Origin: an uncultured Succinivibrio sp.
GTDB taxonomy: Bacteria; Pseudomonadota; Gammaproteobacteria; Enterobacterales; Succinivibrionaceae
Assembly: GCA_900770725.1 (NCBI GenBank)
Contig: CAAGLL010000030.1
Span: 36,681 to 100,680 of the forward strand
Direction: 5' to 3'
Length of the DNA: 64,000 bases
Shown here: positions 63,258-64,000 of the stretch, in pieces
Numbering within the stretch: position 1 is the stretch's first letter
Layout: the number at the start of each line of letters is the position of its first letter
Position numbers and translations under genes: made by a program
The notes under the pieces: model-generated
The model's database searches: none
The model's input: the letters and a program-made list of their open reading frames with translations, nothing else
Told to the model about the DNA's origin: nothing

Positions 63258-63700
63258 GTAGCCCTCCGTGTGAATCAAATGTGCAAACTCTAAAGCCCTG
63301 GAGAAAAAACGTTCGATTCGTTATGGCCAGGCTTCCAGCAAATTTGTCATGACATGTTTAGCTGAACTTAATCAGCGCTTAAATAAGTCGATTAAATCTT
63401 CATTAATTAAGAAAACAAGTCAAGTAAAGTTTTTGAAAAAATAATGTTGACAGCTTTTGTAATCGCCAATAAAAAACATGGCGACATGGCAAAATTGTGC
63501 ATGCCCTTTATAGACACACTCCAAGAGCGTTGAATAAAAGTCAATATAGTAGAGCTGTTCCAACGAACTGCAGAGTTTGGGAAACTTGAGGATGCACTCT
63601 AATAGTGCGAAAAATAAGATAGGTTAATTAAACTTATTAATTAAAGCATTAGCTTTTTATATAAATACATTTATACATTTATGGGTAAGGATAATGCTTG
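63258..63700. other. AT-rich upstream region of the helicase gene
   Basis: Sharply richer in A+T than the genes, with TTAATTAA-type runs near 63620-63660 and the palindrome TGTCATGACA near 63347-63356. It must carry the leftward promoter of the two-gene module. No gene is supported. Confidence 0.4.
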
Positions 63701-63742
63701 TTATTCAACTTGGCAGTCGTCTAGCAAGAAGTCCGCACTCCC

Positions 63743-63871
63743 GCTTGCACTCCAGCTTGCACTCCAGCTTGCACCGCCGCCTATACCGCCGCTATACCGC
63801 CGTCCGGTCTACTGTGTTGCTTCTGTCTGTACATTCATTTGGTCAATTTTCTTTATATCTGTCCGGTCTAC
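63743..63871. repeat. Cluster of short tandem repeats
   Basis: The 12-base unit GCTTGCACTCCA occurs 2.7 times (63743-63774), CTATACCGCCG occurs twice (63781-63802), and TCCGGTCTAC occurs at 63803 and 63862. An open frame runs through this but is repetitive and not a convincing gene. Confidence 0.75.
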
Positions 63872-63921
63872 CGCCTGCCCTATGTTTGGTAGACTCTTTG
63901 CACGTGTTAGAGCCATTGGTA

Positions 63922-64000
63922 AAACACAAATGCTAAACACAAATGCTAAACACAAATGCTAAACACAAATGCTAAACACAAATGCTAAACACAAATGCTA
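63922..64000. repeat. 13-bp tandem repeat, at least six copies, running off the window
   Basis: The unit AAACACAAATGCT repeats perfectly six times from 63922 to 63999 and the next copy begins at 64000. It has no spacers, so it is not a CRISPR array. It could be an iteron-like protein-binding array or a simple minisatellite. Confidence 0.95.

Noticed and set aside
63681..63962. Small protein-coding frames over the repeat cluster
   Set aside because: The translations merely reflect the short DNA repeats and end inside the 13-bp array; no ribosome site or domain is visible.
63922..64000. CRISPR array
   Set aside because: The 13-bp units are directly adjacent with no spacers, and no cas genes are recognisable.

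Overview
The window is high-GC DNA (AT-rich only between some genes) from what looks like a heterotrophic, probably host- or rumen-associated gammaproteobacterium. Evidence is a complete lsr (autoinducer-2 uptake) locus, TctABC and TRAP carboxylate transporters, several acid-sugar pathways, and a phosphorolytic beta-mannan pathway. Succinivibrionaceae would fit this mix, but the genus cannot be fixed from the sequence alone.

Layout. (1) 418-9963: an acid-sugar operon (four-carbon acid-sugar kinase, PdxA2-type dehydrogenase, DapA-type aldolase, 2-hydroxyacid dehydrogenase, iron alcohol dehydrogenase, TctB-TctA-TctC) followed by a convergent DeoR regulator. (2) 10464-19172: lsr locus, with cupin-lsrK-lsrR leftward and lsrACDBF rightward; no lsrG is seen, and the cupin is the candidate substitute. 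(3) 19482-26138: LacI regulator, phosphomannomutase, two GH130 phosphorylases and mannose-6-phosphate isomerase. These connect functionally to a GH5 mannanase lipoprotein (42876-44915) and a sugar-binding protein (45302-46573). All three promoter regions carry the same LacI-type operator (core near TCGTAACGTTACGA). (4) 26360-27862: an IS1634-like transposase. (5) 27923-36340: an AllA-like cupin facing an operon of ribose-type ABC transporter, DhaK/DhaL-type kinase and two tandem SIS-domain sugar-phosphate isomerases. (6) 36463-42311, leftward: IclR regulator, TctC-TctB-TctA, KDPG-type aldolase fused to a VOC-like domain, and a DapA-type aldolase. (7) 46822-53912: acetyltransferase, an asparaginase gene interrupted by one in-frame amber codon, then a TRAP transporter, 2-hydroxyacid dehydrogenase and RpiR regulator. 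The TRAP operon is preceded by four 16-bp inverted repeats spaced exactly 33 bp apart. (8) 54002-64000: an accessory region with an orphan transposase-N-terminus-like protein, a 21-residue hydrophobic peptide resembling Ibs toxins, and a two-gene module: a 955-residue protein with a possible MID-PIWI C-terminal half, and a 1756-residue SF2 helicase with a C-terminal PD-(D/E)XK-like nuclease motif. It ends in AT-rich, repeat-dense DNA with a 13-bp tandem repeat.

The most interesting item is the two-gene helicase-nuclease/PIWI-like module. Its parts recall the pPIWI_RE + helicase + REase systems proposed as R-loop-directed defence, but here helicase and nuclease appear fused and the PIWI-like protein is very divergent. 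Other notable items are the phased operator array, the lsr locus with a cupin instead of lsrG, the mannan regulon operator, the Ibs-like peptide, and stem-loops placed directly after the binding-protein gene in four separate transport operons.
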